64,000 bases of DNA, from the NCBI RefSeq assembly GCF_009833095.1, contig NZ_QRCB01000009.1:1-64000 (forward strand). Reading direction: 5' to 3'. This stretch comes from Nitrosomonas sp. JL21. GTDB taxonomy: Bacteria > Pseudomonadota > Gammaproteobacteria > Burkholderiales > Nitrosomonadaceae. Below are positions 34,176 through 42,990 of the stretch, piece after piece. The translations under genes and the position numbers were made by a program. Numbering within the stretch: position 1 is the first letter of the stretch; each line of letters begins with the position of its first letter. The notes below the pieces were generated by a model, which was not told the DNA's origin, did not search any database, and worked only from the letters and a program-made list of their open reading frames with translations.

Positions 34176-36275
34176 ATGAGAATTTCCCGGAAAGGGCGAC
34201 AAACCGCTAATCAGCACACCGTTTCTATGTCTTCAGCTCATGACGTCATCGTGCTATTGATAGTCCTAAGCATATCGCCCCTCTATGCACAAGAGGCGGC
34301 CCATTCACCAAAATTACCGGGGATGACGGTTACCGCCTCACCCTATGAGAACCGCGACGAGCCGGAAATGACACAACCGGTCAATATCATGCAAGGCGAT
34401 CACTTACGTCGTAAGCGCGAAGCCAGTTTGGGCGATACCCTGTCCCAGGAATTGGGGGTTTCATCGAGCTCATTCGGTCCGGGAGCCAGCCGCCCCATCA
34501 TTCGTGCTTTGGATGGTCCGCGTATCCAGATTCTGGAAAACGGTATTGGAACGCTCGATGCGTCTTCCTTGAGTCCCGACCACGCCGTTACGGTAGAGAC
34601 ATTGAATGCATCCCAGATCGAAATTTTACGCGGACCGGCCACTTTATTATATGGCGGAGGTGCGACTGGCGGGGTGGTCAATGTTGTGACGGATCGGATT
34701 CCGACACGATTGTTCAAAACGGCTTCGGGCAATGCTGAAATCCGCGGCAATACCGCAACCGAAGAAAAAGCAGGATCATTCAACGTTAATAAGAGTTTCG
34801 GACAGATGTCGTGGAGTCTGGGTGCTTTCAAGCGCAAAACAGAAGATTACTCCATACCTGGATATGCCAATAACAGTCATCTGCCAATTCATAGCAGCCA
34901 TGATCCGCAAGCGAATCCAAATGACAGGCATATCGTCAGAAATAGTGCGGTGGATTCACAGGGCTTGTCAGTGGGAGGATCTTATATTGGTGAACGCGGA
35001 TTTTTAGGTGGATCGATCTCCTTGCTGGAAAATAATTACGGAATTCCCAGTCCGGAGCTGGCGAGCGTGGATCAAACGCAAGCACGTTACAATTTGTCCG
35101 GCCAACTTGATCAACCCGTAGCCGGCATAGAAAAAATCAAAGTTCGCACCGGATACAACGACTATAAGCACAAGGAAATCGAAAACAGCGGAGAAGTCGC
35201 AACGCGCTTCAAGAACCACGAGCTCGAAACCCGCGCCGAATTCCTGCATGCACCCATCGCCGGAGTGACTGGTTTATTTGGTGTTCAATTTCAAGATCGC
35301 AAATTTTCCGCTATCGGCGAAGAAGCCATTGTGCCGATTACTCAGTCACGTTCTACTGGGATTTTTATCGTTGAGGAACGCAATTGGGAAAAGGTGCGGC
35401 TCGAATTTGGCGGCCGTTATGAACATGCCTTTCGCAACCCGCAAAATATTACCGACCCATCGCGCGGATTCGATCTTTTTAGTGGATCAACCGGCGCATC
35501 GTGGAATTTCTTTCAGGATTACCATATAGGATTGATCGCAATTCACGGTCAGCGTGCGCCGGCAATTGAAGAGTTATACGTGAATGGCATCCATCACGGT
35601 ACCGCGACATTCCAAGTGGGCGACCACGCGCTGCGCAAAGAGGCTCACAACAATGTCGATCTATCCTTGAGCAAGAAATCCGGCTTTATGAGATGGAAGG
35701 TTAACGCCTTTTATAATCGATTCAACCATTATATCTTCTATAAAAGCGTCGATAGCAATGGCGACCGGTTAGCCGATCGCGTCAACCACGACGGTGAATT
35801 AACGGCGGATGGCGAATTCCTGGTGCAGAACTTGGCGCAAACCGACGCGGTATTTTATGGCGCAGAAGCGGAAGTGGTTTTTTCCCTCAGGCCGGACAAT
35901 TTGGATTTACGCCTGTTTACCGATTATGTCAGAGCCAGGCTCGGTCAGCATAACGGTAACGTTCCGCGGGTTACACCACAACGGTTCGGTTTCGAATTAA
36001 ATTACCGTTCCGGGCCGTTCGCAACCAACCTGACCACGATCCACGTATTGCGTCAAAATAAGGTTGCAGAACTGGAAACCCACACGTCCGGTTATACCTT
36101 GCTCAACCTTGAGGCGAGCTATCGGCTCAGATCAACCCGGTCAAACGGAATCTGGCTATTTGTACAAGGCAGGAATTTACTCGATGAAGAAATGCGCGTG
36201 CATACATCTTATCTGAAGAATTTCGCACCGTTGCCGGGAAGGGCGCTGATCGCAGGGATACGATCGGATTTTTGA
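34176..36275 (+). CDS. TonB-dependent outer-membrane receptor, ZnuD-like
   Basis: The 699-residue protein has a long signal region (hydrophobic stretch VIVLLIVLSISPLYA) and a TonB-box-like MTVTAS segment. Next comes the plug domain with GDTLSQELGVSSSSFGPGASRPIIRALDG, LRGPATLLYGGGATGGVVNVV, and then a 22-strand-type barrel ending in a terminal Phe (SDF). A histidine-bearing loop (HLPIHSSHDPQANPNDRH, about 225-242) resembles the zinc-capturing loop of neisserial ZnuD. The ATG at 34176 has AAGGA. The neighbouring Zur-like gene and palindrome suggest expression under zinc shortage; this is inferred. Confidence 0.88.
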   Translation: MRISRKGRQTANQHTVSMSSAHDVIVLLIVLSISPLYAQEAAHSPKLPGMTVTASPYENRDEPEMTQPVNIMQGDHLRRKREASLGDTLSQELGVSSSSFGPGASRPIIRALDGPRIQILENGIGTLDASSLSPDHAVTVETLNASQIEILRGPATLLYGGGATGGVVNVVTDRIPTRLFKTASGNAEIRGNTATEEKAGSFNVNKSFGQMSWSLGAFKRKTEDYSIPGYANNSHLPIHSSHDPQANPNDRHIVRNSAVDSQGLSVGGSYIGERGFLGGSISLLENNYGIPSPELASVDQTQARYNLSGQLDQPVAGIEKIKVRTGYNDYKHKEIENSGEVATRFKNHELETRAEFLHAPIAGVTGLFGVQFQDRKFSAIGEEAIVPITQSRSTGIFIVEERNWEKVRLEFGGRYEHAFRNPQNITDPSRGFDLFSGSTGASWNFFQDYHIGLIAIHGQRAPAIEELYVNGIHHGTATFQVGDHALRKEAHNNVDLSLSKKSGFMRWKVNAFYNRFNHYIFYKSVDSNGDRLADRVNHDGELTADGEFLVQNLAQTDAVFYGAEAEVVFSLRPDNLDLRLFTDYVRARLGQHNGNVPRVTPQRFGFELNYRSGPFATNLTTIHVLRQNKVAELETHTSGYTLLNLEASYRLRSTRSNGIWLFVQGRNLLDEEMRVHTSYLKNFAPLPGRALIAGIRSDF

Positions 36276-36338
36276 AACAATCAGCACATTACCCAATCCC
36301 GTGAGTCACTCGTTATTTTCAGAACCTTCTTAGGTAAC

Positions 36339-37439
36339 CTATACGCCTGGATTATATTCGATTCCGCTTTGCTGCAACCCGACGAGATCAATGTTCGCGG
36401 CATTGGCTTCAGAGCTTGCAGCGATTTCCAATAGTTGAGCCTGCGAAAACGCGCCGCCGCTTCCTTCCAGCAAGCCAATATAAAAATCACGATCGGCTTG
36501 TAATGGCGCCGTACCGACGACATTCAGATAGACCGTATCGACAAATGCCTCGTTGGTCAGATTGCCCATTGCGCTCAGTGCCAGTTGCGCGACATCAAAC
36601 ATGTTCTGTCCAACATCGAACAATTTCAGCCCGATACCCACATAATCCGGCCGCGCCTGTATCGTATCCCCATCGAAAGCAGCACCAATCAGACGGGCAG
36701 TATTGTTGGCCGATTGTCCTTCATCGAGATCGATCGCGATAGATTTATCGGCAAATTGCAAGCGCTCGACATTGGTCAGCGTATCGTTGCCATCGGGCCC
36801 GGCAATACTGAAAGTCGGAATTAACCGTGAAGTTGAATAATTCTCAAAGGCGCTGCTGAATATTGCCGTGTCGATTCCCTGACCGCCGTCCATGACGTCA
36901 TCGCCTTCCAGGCCATTCAATGTATCATTTCCCGCACCAGCTTCGAAAACATCAGCCTCTTCAGTACCAAGCAGTTCATCAGCATTGTCCGTGCCCGTAA
37001 TGGCCGTATCGAAGGTAATGATAGAGGTGTTGCCGGCAAAGTCGGTAGGGGAATTAATGCGCGTCGAATGATCAGCCTGCAATGATAGCGTTCCATCAGT
37101 CGGCAGTTGAGAATATGTGAAGGTGCCTGCATTCATACCGGGAAAATTTACAGTCCCATCCTTGATAAACAAAAAGTTGTTCGGAACCACATAATCGGGT
37201 GTCAGAAACCCCCGATCAGCAAAACCCTGCGTCGCTACAAGCACATTCTTGCCATTGGTCGCAGCATTCGGGAGATCGTGGGGAATCGTGAACGTGTGGG
37301 TGTCATTGCCGTCACTGGAAATAATGGAATGACCCGCCCATGACTGCTGATGATCATCATCCCCGCTAAATTCAATGAACTGTATATTTCCGTCGGCGTT
37401 CGAATACACTTCATTGACATGAAAAATATGGAAAGTCAC
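36339..37439 (-). CDS. secreted RTX-type calcium-binding protein with DUF4214-like tail
   Basis: The 366-residue acidic protein has three parts. Residues 1-150 (HIFHVNEVYSNADGNIQFIEF, partly quoted, then NVLVATQGF) resemble a lamin-tail-like domain found in secreted bacterial proteins. Residues about 150-195 carry hemolysin-type Ca2+-binding repeats (GAGNDTLNGLEGDDVMDGGQG). Residues about 250-360 match the DUF4214 pattern with FVDTVYLNVVGTAPLQADRDFY. No N-terminal signal peptide is present, as expected for type I secretion, but no ABC exporter genes lie nearby. Function is unknown, possibly surface or matrix attachment. It is convergent with the TonB receptor. Confidence 0.8.
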   Translation of the reverse strand: MTFHIFHVNEVYSNADGNIQFIEFSGDDDHQQSWAGHSIISSDGNDTHTFTIPHDLPNAATNGKNVLVATQGFADRGFLTPDYVVPNNFLFIKDGTVNFPGMNAGTFTYSQLPTDGTLSLQADHSTRINSPTDFAGNTSIITFDTAITGTDNADELLGTEEADVFEAGAGNDTLNGLEGDDVMDGGQGIDTAIFSSAFENYSTSRLIPTFSIAGPDGNDTLTNVERLQFADKSIAIDLDEGQSANNTARLIGAAFDGDTIQARPDYVGIGLKLFDVGQNMFDVAQLALSAMGNLTNEAFVDTVYLNVVGTAPLQADRDFYIGLLEGSGGAFSQAQLLEIAASSEANAANIDLVGLQQSGIEYNPGV

Positions 37440-37507
37440 GTTATTCTCCTTATGAAATCAGCGCTTCGATCACCGCATAATCACGACTTCGATGATTCGC
37501 TCGGCAC

Positions 37508-37855
37508 CTATTTTTTTCTCCACTGTCCATTGATCTGAATCCAGGTTCCAGCAGGTACTTTCCGCAATATTTCTTCGGCATATACTTTACCGACCTGCTC
37601 AATATCAATGCCTTGGGCAGCCGCTTTTTCTTGATAAATGGCCTTGCGCTGAGCATTGATCGCGTCAGCCTCCGCCTGAGCACTCGGCTCACGCGCCACC
37701 ACGTAGCCATCAATTCGCTCTCCAATCACGCCGGATGCTCGCAATGCCTCAAGATTCTGGGCCCATGCTACTGCTCCGCCTAATAATAGTGACACGGCAA
37801 TCGCATTGATGATTCCCCGCCAGCCTTTTGTCGTTATCGTTGGGATATTGTGCAT
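37508..37855 (-). CDS. ydbL: YdbL family periplasmic protein (DUF1318)
   Basis: The 115-residue protein has an N-terminal signal peptide (IINAIAVSLLLGGAVAWA, cleavage before QNLEA) and the DUF1318 core ALRASGVIGERIDGYV, then NAQRKAIYQEKAAAQGI and the C-terminal PAGTWIQINGQWRKK. In E. coli YdbL is a periplasmic chaperone that assists the YnbE-YdbH intermembrane bridge. The ATG at 37855 follows a purine-rich site (AGGAGAAC); a longer frame upstream is less likely. It ends the ydbH-ynbE-ydbL cluster, 28 bases after ynbE. Confidence 0.9.
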   Translation of the reverse strand: MHNIPTITTKGWRGIINAIAVSLLLGGAVAWAQNLEALRASGVIGERIDGYVVAREPSAQAEADAINAQRKAIYQEKAAAQGIDIEQVGKVYAEEILRKVPAGTWIQINGQWRKK

Positions 37856-37883
37856 ATCTTTGTTCTCCTTAATTAATAAGACA

Positions 37884-38099
37884 TTAGAAAATGCCGGGGT
37901 TGGCTGCAATATCTTTTTTTGCTTCTTCTTCCAGTTTGACGCGAATATCCGCATCCAATTTAATATTGAGATTGATGGTGATGGGCTCTTGCGGTGTTTC
38001 GACCTTCACGGTCGGAGCGCATGAGGAAAACGCCAGGCAGCACAGAACCGCCACGATTAGAAAAAAATTCATATCAGTCGCCTGATCGGTGTCGCGCAT
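37884..38099 (-). CDS. ynbE: YnbE-like outer-membrane lipoprotein
   Basis: The 71-residue product has a hydrophobic signal stretch FLIVAVLCCLAFSSC with a lipobox-type cysteine, followed by a short chain (PTVKVETPQEPITINLNIKL and DADIRVKLEEE). This matches YnbE, a small lipoprotein that forms beta-strand stacks with the periplasmic C-terminus of YdbH. The ATG at 38099 is chosen because AGAGGAG lies seven bases upstream; a Met at 38072 just before the hydrophobic stretch is the alternative. Confidence 0.85.
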   Translation of the reverse strand: MRDTDQATDMNFFLIVAVLCCLAFSSCAPTVKVETPQEPITINLNIKLDADIRVKLEEEAKKDIAANPGIF

Positions 38100-38209
38100 G
38101 ATTGCACTCCTCTTTGATGGATTCCGGGTCTCGGACAACGTGATGATAAGCCTGTGCTTCTATTTTCCACCTGCGGCAAATCCGTATGTTTGTCATCGAA
38201 TATCGCACA

Positions 38210-40642
38210 TCAGTTTAATTTGACCGATCCGCGCAAAATTTCATGAGACAGATTATAGCCTTGATTGATGGTATCAAGAATTTTATCAATATCAGTCTCC
38301 AGTTTGATATTCAAGCGAAAAGACCGTCCCTCCTTGACGTCGGGATTATTCCCCAGCAATGAAAGTTTGGCTATCAAATCCTGTTCTACCGATTTATCCA
38401 GGTTCAATGCCAGCTCCGAATAATGAAAATCCTGCAAGGCTTGCAGTAATAAATTCATTTCTTCGCCGGCACCGGTCAAAAATTGCGCAGCTTTTTCCGA
38501 TTGAAAGCGCAGGACTCCCGGCGCTTCTGCGGACAGATGGCCGTTTGTGATCAACACCCTTTTTTTCTCCAAGGTGATGGGAACGTCTCCACTCAGGTAT
38601 CCGGTGCCTGTCAGGCCTTTTACATTGATCAAGTCAAAAAAAGTATCCAGATTGATATGATCAATGAGTATCCGCAGATGGGAACGGGGCGAAGCGGGAT
38701 CGATAACGGCGGGCGCAAGCGATACGGTACCATCCATCATTGAAAAATGCATATCCTCGAGTGCGAGGCGAGGCAATTTAGCAGGCTTGATTTGATAGCT
38801 CATATGCAGATTCTCGAGAGGTACGCCCGGATCAATACGGCGAACAGTGATGCGCTGTGCAGGTGGACTGCTCAGTGCGATCAAGTCGTTCAAACTGAGC
38901 CTTGCATTCAGATCATTCACGCTGGCGGCTTCGTGCTTAAACGAAATGCCTTGCAGATCGACTTTGCCGTGACTATGGCTGACTCCCTGTTTCTTCCAGT
39001 CTATATGGGCATTCGCGCTGACGGAGCCAGTCACATTTCCGAAAGCATCGAGCACCGGAAAAATTGTGCTCGGCTGTAATCCTTTGGGTTTAAAACGCAA
39101 TGGCGTCAGTTGAACGGTCAGCTTTCCCTCTCCGTTTTCCGGCGCATGCTCAGCGGTTAACTTCAAATAACGCAAACCCGGCACACCGGCCGTGACATTC
39201 AGGAGGTATGTCATTGGCTTGCCCTCGGTGCGCTGATTCTCGAGATTACCGGAAACTGACACCGTCTTGAAAAATGGCTGCGGCGCCTGATGCTGCACTT
39301 GCCCAATGGCAAACCGGGCAATGTCGTTGCCGGCGGCGTTACCCAGCTGCGCATCGGCTGAAATTGCGCTAAGGCTCAAATGAGATTGCGGCAGAAGCAA
39401 AGCCGCTTCATTGAGCGCAAGCTGACCGTGATAATGCCGGTCACTGTTCAGTTGACCATTAAGAAATATTCTTCCGGGGTGGATATGCGCTTCAACCGGC
39501 GCTGATTCTGCTTTTTTAATCGACAGGCTGAGATCCGAGGAAGATAACGCAATCGCATGTTTAAGCGTCCAGCCCTGCGATGTCGCCATTAATTCCAGAT
39601 CGGCTTGAGAGACCGAAAAAGTCACCGCTTTCTTGAGATTCGCCCCTGTGCCGTAATCCATCTTTCCAACAATGATCTGGGCTGGATCCCGTAATCCCGC
39701 ACGCCAAGTATCCTGTCGATTCTCTATCTGTATCGGCACGACGATCGACAATTGTTCGATGCCGATGGACTCCCCATTGAATTGACCATTGCTGACGTTG
39801 ACATCGAACTCGCCTGCCCATCCATCCGGGTTGTGCAGATGTCCTTTCAACGTCAATTTTTCAATGGCACCTTTGTCTGATGCAATCTTACCATTCTGCT
39901 TGGCTGGAGATTCTGCACCGACAATGTGTATGGTTGTGAACACAAAATCGAAACCTACATTCTGCAACTGGAAAGCGTCAAGAGCCAAGGCAGCTTCACC
40001 TGCGAAATGGGAAATTTTTGCTGTGGGCAAATTTAAATTACCTTCCTTGATGGATATTTGCGCTTGCCCATGGCCTTGTGGCGTTACGATGCCGGTCAAC
40101 TCAGCATTGACTCGACCGAGGAGACTGTCTGCAATGGCTCCAAACTGAATTTCCTGCTTACCTACCTGAGGTTGCGAGATATGACCTGACAACGCTATCT
40201 TTATTTCTCCCGCCGTCGAGCGCAAATGAATGGCTGAATTTTTGAGTGATACGACAGGCAACCAAGGCAGGCTGATATTTCCCGAACTCGATGCCATCGA
40301 TGTGGGTGGAAATGGAGATCCGTTTCGTAAATCGAGCACCACGTACAAACCGTCAATATCAATCGCGACCGGCTGTCCCACAAGCAATCCGGGCAATTGC
40401 CACGCCACATTGATCTTCCGGATGTTGAGTTCTTGATGAGGCCCTATGCTGACTTCATGCACCCGCAATGTATTGAATGTGAATTCCTCAACGGTCAGAG
40501 CGTGCAGTGGCAAACCATATTTATTCAATTCGCGGGCGATGAATGATTCCAGCACGACAACGCGTAACAGATAAAGTCCCAGCACAGCGATCAGCAGAAC
40601 GCTGAATAAAATGAGCAACCCGTGTTTTAGCAGTCTAGCCAT
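38210..40642 (-). CDS. ydbH: YdbH family AsmA-like intermembrane lipid transport protein
   Basis: The 810-residue protein has one N-terminal membrane helix (about 9-28, LILFSVLLIAVLGLYLLRVV) and a long beta-rich periplasmic region, typical of AsmA-like bridges, ending in the C-terminal DUF (dicarboxylate-transport/DUF748-type) section with IDHINLDTFFDLINVKGLTGTG (about 660-680) and the terminal ILDTINQGYNLSHEILRGSVKLN stretch (quoted in part). With YhdP and TamB, E. coli YdbH moves phospholipids to the outer membrane. It leads the operon with ynbE and ydbL. Confidence 0.9.
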   Translation of the reverse strand: MARLLKHGLLILFSVLLIAVLGLYLLRVVVLESFIARELNKYGLPLHALTVEEFTFNTLRVHEVSIGPHQELNIRKINVAWQLPGLLVGQPVAIDIDGLYVVLDLRNGSPFPPTSMASSSGNISLPWLPVVSLKNSAIHLRSTAGEIKIALSGHISQPQVGKQEIQFGAIADSLLGRVNAELTGIVTPQGHGQAQISIKEGNLNLPTAKISHFAGEAALALDAFQLQNVGFDFVFTTIHIVGAESPAKQNGKIASDKGAIEKLTLKGHLHNPDGWAGEFDVNVSNGQFNGESIGIEQLSIVVPIQIENRQDTWRAGLRDPAQIIVGKMDYGTGANLKKAVTFSVSQADLELMATSQGWTLKHAIALSSSDLSLSIKKAESAPVEAHIHPGRIFLNGQLNSDRHYHGQLALNEAALLLPQSHLSLSAISADAQLGNAAGNDIARFAIGQVQHQAPQPFFKTVSVSGNLENQRTEGKPMTYLLNVTAGVPGLRYLKLTAEHAPENGEGKLTVQLTPLRFKPKGLQPSTIFPVLDAFGNVTGSVSANAHIDWKKQGVSHSHGKVDLQGISFKHEAASVNDLNARLSLNDLIALSSPPAQRITVRRIDPGVPLENLHMSYQIKPAKLPRLALEDMHFSMMDGTVSLAPAVIDPASPRSHLRILIDHINLDTFFDLINVKGLTGTGYLSGDVPITLEKKRVLITNGHLSAEAPGVLRFQSEKAAQFLTGAGEEMNLLLQALQDFHYSELALNLDKSVEQDLIAKLSLLGNNPDVKEGRSFRLNIKLETDIDKILDTINQGYNLSHEILRGSVKLN

Positions 40643-40818
40643 GGCTCATCATGCGTGTCGTCAAAACTTGGATTCAGTGTATCAGAGGCTCGATGACATG
40701 AATGCGATATTTTTTCTGGCTTTGGATGTAGGCAGTATAAGACTAATCGCTGGAAGAATTTTGTAAGGAAAGGAAAAAGAATCACGACAACATCATTTTC
40801 CATTAAAAAAATTTCTGA

Positions 40819-40859
40819 ACCAAAAAATTTTGGTACTGTCCCGCGCTTAAGGCGCGGGA
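40819..40859. terminator. two adjacent hairpins between ydbH and the secreted-protein gene
   Basis: ACCAAAA/TTTTGGT around AA (40819-40834) is followed by TCCCGCGC/GCGCGGGA around a five-base loop (40839-40859). The second stem lies 15 bases past the 40874 gene stop on the minus strand and may end that transcript, but the T run after it is weak. The GC palindrome also resembles structured ends of IS200/IS605 elements; no transposase is present. Confidence 0.4.
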
Positions 40860-40873
40860 TGATTCATACTATG

Positions 40874-41674
40874 TTAATCACGCAAATACTGCACGTTGAC
40901 AGATTTAGACGCAGACGGGCCCAGCGTGCCTAAATTATATTGCACGGTGCCGCCATAATCACCGAGTATGGGGTCACCGAATGTTTGATCAACAGGATTA
41001 CAGGAATAATCCGCAAAGTTGGTTGTTTTAGCTTCGTAAGTGATCGCTGCCGGGGTTTTCGTGATATGTCTGAGGCGAGTCGCAAATGGAATCGTATCGG
41101 CTTTCGTGCCCCATGCCGAATAGGAATCACGAGTAGCATGATGCCATTCAGCAATTGTTCCGTTGATATCCACTATGGCTAATCGTCTCAGGTTCACGTT
41201 ATTGATATTGGAACCTGTTAAATTTCTGACGGTCATCTTGATGTTAAATGTACGTTCGCTATTGGCCGGTTTTGTGAATTCCTGAATCAAACGCAACCGC
41301 CCGTCGGTTGTATTGCGCGTCACCGTGCAAGTATTTCCGGAGCAATTGCATGCAGAGGTTGCGAATCCGACATCATCAAAATTAGTACTGTAACGAGGAT
41401 TTGAACCACTGTTGCAGAGCGCGTACCCTTCTCTGTACATATGATTACTTTGACCGGAGGTTCCTCTGAATTCAGTGATATTGCCATCTCTGGATATGGT
41501 TACGATAGGTGTTCCAGAAAAAGTATGGCATTGAGGAGCGGCTAATTGTGGTGAAATTGCCTGAGAATTGGCATCTTCATTTCGGATGTTTCCGCTTTGT
41601 TGCGCATGAAGCATACCGATGCTTGTCAATAGCAATACGAGGAAAGAGCTAATTAATATTTTTAAATTTTTCAT
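40874..41674 (-). CDS. exported protein of unknown function, cysteine-containing
   Basis: The 266-residue protein begins with a clear signal peptide (LKILISSFLVLLLTSIGMLHA, cleavage before QQSG). The mature part has six or more cysteines (QCHTF, ALCNSG, SACNCSGNTC, YSCNP), which could form disulfides, and a beta-rich middle with FNIKMTVRNLTGSNINNVNLRRLA, looking like an Ig-like or lectin-like fold. I do not recognise the family. It has its own upstream region of about 230 AT-rich bases and likely terminates at the hairpins. Perhaps a periplasmic or surface protein. Confidence 0.6.
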   Translation of the reverse strand: MKNLKILISSFLVLLLTSIGMLHAQQSGNIRNEDANSQAISPQLAAPQCHTFSGTPIVTISRDGNITEFRGTSGQSNHMYREGYALCNSGSNPRYSTNFDDVGFATSACNCSGNTCTVTRNTTDGRLRLIQEFTKPANSERTFNIKMTVRNLTGSNINNVNLRRLAIVDINGTIAEWHHATRDSYSAWGTKADTIPFATRLRHITKTPAAITYEAKTTNFADYSCNPVDQTFGDPILGDYGGTVQYNLGTLGPSASKSVNVQYLRD

Positions 41675-41956
41675 TGTTAATCTCCAATTTAATGAGCAAA
41701 ACAGAATTACTTAACTGAAATTGTTTTAGAGAGCCTCTTGCTTTTGGTCAAATCAAGAATCAGATCTGAAAATGAACGTAAAATACATTTACTGCAGGAT
41801 AGGGCGCATAAATCTTCATACCACTACTTTTACACAACCCTATCGATGAAGCGTACAACATACGTTTGATCTGAAGTGTGACAATTGTCACACTCAAACC
41901 ATTAAACCATGCTCAGCATGGCCGTTATAAACAAAATTAACTCTCCGGATGAATGT
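41675..41956. other. intergenic region between divergent genes
   Basis: About 280 AT-rich bases separate the divergent secreted-protein gene and the DUF457 gene. It holds GTGTGACAATTGTCACACTC (41876-41895), an inverted repeat of TGTGACA and TGTCACA that looks like an operator (see that entry). Confidence 0.5.
41877..41893. promoter_or_regulatory. inverted repeat, possible operator
   Basis: TGTGACAATTGTCACA is a perfect 16-base palindrome (arms TGTGACA, centre AT). It resembles CRP/FNR-class half sites (TGTGA...TCACA), although the 2-base centre is shorter than the usual 6-base CRP spacing. It lies about 65-80 bases upstream of the DUF457 ATG and some 200 bases upstream of the divergent gene. 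Confidence 0.45.
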
Positions 41957-42967
41957 ATGGATTTATTAACCCAGGGCTTATTGGGCACCGCAATGGCGCA
42001 ATCGGGTGCCCGGCAACAGGAAGTTCGCCTAGCAACCGGCATCGGTTTTTTTGCAGGCATTGCAGCGGATTTGGATATCTTGATTCAGTCAGAAAATGAT
42101 CCTTTATTGACGATCGAATTTCACCGTCATTTTACGCACTCGCTGTTTTTTGTACCCCTCGGCGCATTACTGGTTGCGCTTGTGTTATGGCCGTTCTTGC
42201 GCAAGCGCCTGTCTTTTTCGCGCTTGTACTTATTTACATTCCTGGGATATTGCTTGAGTGGTGTTCTGGATGCGTTTACCAGCTATGGCACTCACCTGTT
42301 ATGGCCTCTCAGTGATGCCCGCATCGCCTGGAATACCATTTCGGTCATCGACCCGGTATTTACGTTGATCTTGTTGATTGCCGGAATCATTGCTTTCCGG
42401 AAGCACGCACACACTGCCGCGCGCGTGGGGTTGTTACTGGCTGCGCTGTATATGTCATTTGGCTGGATGCAGTTGCAACGTGCTCACACATTGGCCGAGG
42501 AGCTGATTGCAGAAAGGGGTCATCAGGCGCAATCTGTGCTGGTAAAACCAACGCTTGCCAATCTCGTGCTCTGGCGTTCGGTCTATGAAGTCGATGGCAA
42601 ATTTTATGTCGATGCCATTCGCGTGGGGTTGTGGTCAGATTCTCGCATTTATCCAGGCGAATCGATCAAAAAGTTCGTGTTTGATCGGGACCTGGATCAG
42701 GTGCCGGCGGAGTCGGTACTGGCGACGGATATTGCCCGTTTCAGTCATTTTTCGGATGGTTATCTGGCGATTCGTCCGGAACAACCGGATGTGCTGATCG
42801 ATGTGCGCTATTCCAATCTGCCGATGACGGTAGCGCCGCTGTGGGGCATTGAAATCAATCCTGATCAGCCGGGTCAGCATGCCAAATATGCGCTCTATCG
42901 GGATGCATCGCACCAGACCCGGCAAATATTTTTGTCGCTGCTGCTGGGCGAGCATCTGCTCGATTGA
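41957..42967 (+). CDS. DUF457 family membrane-bound metal-dependent hydrolase (YdjM-like)
   Basis: The 336-residue protein begins MDLLTQGLLGTAMAQS, the usual start of this family, so the ATG at 41957 is preferred over 41909. It keeps the metal-ligand motifs DLDIL and HRHFTHSLFFVPL in the first membrane domain, followed by further hydrophobic helices (about 75-95, 105-125, 145-180) and a C-terminal soluble domain of about 140 residues. Homologues are annotated as metal-dependent hydrolases; the substrate is unknown. Confidence 0.8.
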   Translation: MDLLTQGLLGTAMAQSGARQQEVRLATGIGFFAGIAADLDILIQSENDPLLTIEFHRHFTHSLFFVPLGALLVALVLWPFLRKRLSFSRLYLFTFLGYCLSGVLDAFTSYGTHLLWPLSDARIAWNTISVIDPVFTLILLIAGIIAFRKHAHTAARVGLLLAALYMSFGWMQLQRAHTLAEELIAERGHQAQSVLVKPTLANLVLWRSVYEVDGKFYVDAIRVGLWSDSRIYPGESIKKFVFDRDLDQVPAESVLATDIARFSHFSDGYLAIRPEQPDVLIDVRYSNLPMTVAPLWGIEINPDQPGQHAKYALYRDASHQTRQIFLSLLLGEHLLD

Positions 42968-42990
42968 TTTTTCAGCTTATGAACGCCGCC

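Noticed and set aside
33909..34217. Minus-strand frame in the zur-tonB divergent region
   Set aside because: Overlaps the receptor start and the regulatory palindrome; no family features.
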